A DNA stretch of 6,180 nucleotides from Pseudonocardia sp. (GTDB lineage: Bacteria > Actinomycetota > Actinomycetes > Mycobacteriales > Pseudonocardiaceae). The notes below the pieces were generated by a model, which saw only the letters and a list, made by a program, of their open reading frames with translations, did not search any database and was not told the origin of the DNA. Location: positions 1-6,180 of the forward strand of contig JASLAP010000743.1 of NCBI GenBank assembly GCA_030147065.1, read 5' to 3'. Position numbers and translations under genes: made by a program. The first letter of the stretch is position 1, and every line of letters starts with the position of its first letter. Shown in pieces: positions 5,711-6,180 of the stretch.

Positions 5711-5912
5711 GGGCAGCGCGGCCCGACCCGCCCGTCCACAGGCCGTGCACGACCACCACGATCTGGCGTTGCCGCAGGTCACATCGCCACCGGCCACAGG
5801 GCAACCAGCCTCCGCGGTGCGCCCCGACCTGTGGTTGCGCTCGGCGCGCGAGGCGGCAGGGGCGCACGAACCAGCGGCCCGGCGGTCGGCGCAGGCAAGT
5901 CGGAACGGCTCA
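5711..5912. other. Spacer between the HNH gene and the monooxygenase
   Basis: No convincing gene was found here. CCACAGG occurs at 5736-5742 and 5794-5800, and its reverse complement at 5828-5834, so the last two could form a hairpin. TGGTTGCGC (5832-5840) can also pair with GCGCACGAACCA (5862-5873), with a 3-base bulge, as a weak terminator after the leftward HNH gene. None of these is strong enough to call firmly. Confidence 0.3.
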
Positions 5913-6180
5913 TCACGCCACGACCTCGGCCGACGGTTTCCGCGGCCTTGGAGAAACCCACCGCCCAGGCGGCCCATTCGCAGCTCCCCGCACCGATTCG
6001 CCCGGCAGCCCGGTGGGCCGCCGATGACGGGACGAAATCCGGGGATGTCGCCGGGGTCGCCGACTCCGATCCAACCATTCCGGCGGCACGAACTCCGGAA
6101 TCCCGTCGGCGGCGACCCGCACCGCCCAGCCGGTCGAGTGAATTTCGCGGTGATGGACCTTGCACAACATCACCAGGTTG
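5913..6180 (-). CDS. HNH endonuclease-like protein, C-terminal part (DUF222/13E12-repeat type; 5' end outside window)
   Basis: Only the last 88 residues are present; the frame runs off the right edge. It begins inside the HNH fold with NLVMLCKVHHREIHSTGW, which fits the second half of the motif (Asn, then LCxxHHxxxH, the distal metal-binding part). This is followed by VRVAADGIPEFVPPEWLD, a C-terminal stretch common in the many DUF222-plus-HNH proteins of actinobacteria, and then a basic, low-complexity tail rich in Arg and Pro. The first catalytic His and the N-terminal DUF222 region would lie beyond the window. Such proteins occur in many copies per genome, and their role is not established. 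It is separated by 215 bases from the monooxygenase and shows no sign of belonging to the four-gene block. Confidence 0.85.
   Translation of the reverse strand, partial: NLVMLCKVHHREIHSTGWAVRVAADGIPEFVPPEWLDRSRRPRRHPRISSRHRRPTGLPGESVRGAANGPPGRWVSPRPRKPSAEVVA

Noticed and set aside
5779..5913. 44-residue minus-strand ORF starting in the HNH gene's stop (TGATG).
   Set aside because: There is no ribosome binding site beyond the coding overlap, and the Pro/Arg/Ala-rich sequence has no recognisable features; it is too weak to call.
4402..6027. Long + strand open frame opposite the monooxygenase (541 residues).
   Set aside because: It is antisense to a gene with clear FAD-binding motifs and has a shadow-type composition rich in Gly, Arg, His and Gln.

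Overview
This is a very GC-rich window whose genes are strongly biased to G or C at third codon positions. They use GTG and TTG starts as well as ATG. The gene content (an F420-type luciferase-like oxidoreductase, a DUF222-type HNH protein, a short sigma factor) points to an actinobacterium, perhaps of the Pseudonocardia or Geodermatophilus type. The sequence alone does not fix the genus.

Left edge (1-1314, + strand): the 3' end of a dihydropyrimidinase/hydantoinase gene is followed at once by a luciferase-like F420-dependent oxidoreductase. These look like the tail of a pyrimidine or hydantoin catabolic operon. A GC-rich inverted repeat at 1324-1382 separates them from a convergent block.

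Centre (1410-4325, - strand): four tightly packed genes read leftwards. In transcription order they are a secreted protein with three copies of an AGY/WGL/AKVKAG repeat, an amidoligase-family enzyme, a short ECF-like sigma factor, and a single-pass membrane protein. The last two junctions are 4-base stop/start overlaps. The membrane protein occupies the usual anti-sigma position, and its outer domain carries degenerate copies of the secreted protein's repeat. I read this as a possible self-contained system: an exported repeat protein, an enzyme that could modify it, and a sigma/membrane-sensor pair that could respond to it. I know of no description of this combination, and its function is inference. 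The 115-base leader holds a CRP-like dyad and a hairpin that could hide the ribosome binding site.

Right (4441-5697, - strand): an FAD-dependent aromatic-hydroxylase-type monooxygenase lies upstream of the block on the same strand, and may be leaderless. After a 215-base spacer, the right edge (5913-6180, - strand) holds the 3' end of an HNH endonuclease-like gene. No tRNA, rRNA, CRISPR array or insertion-sequence end was seen.
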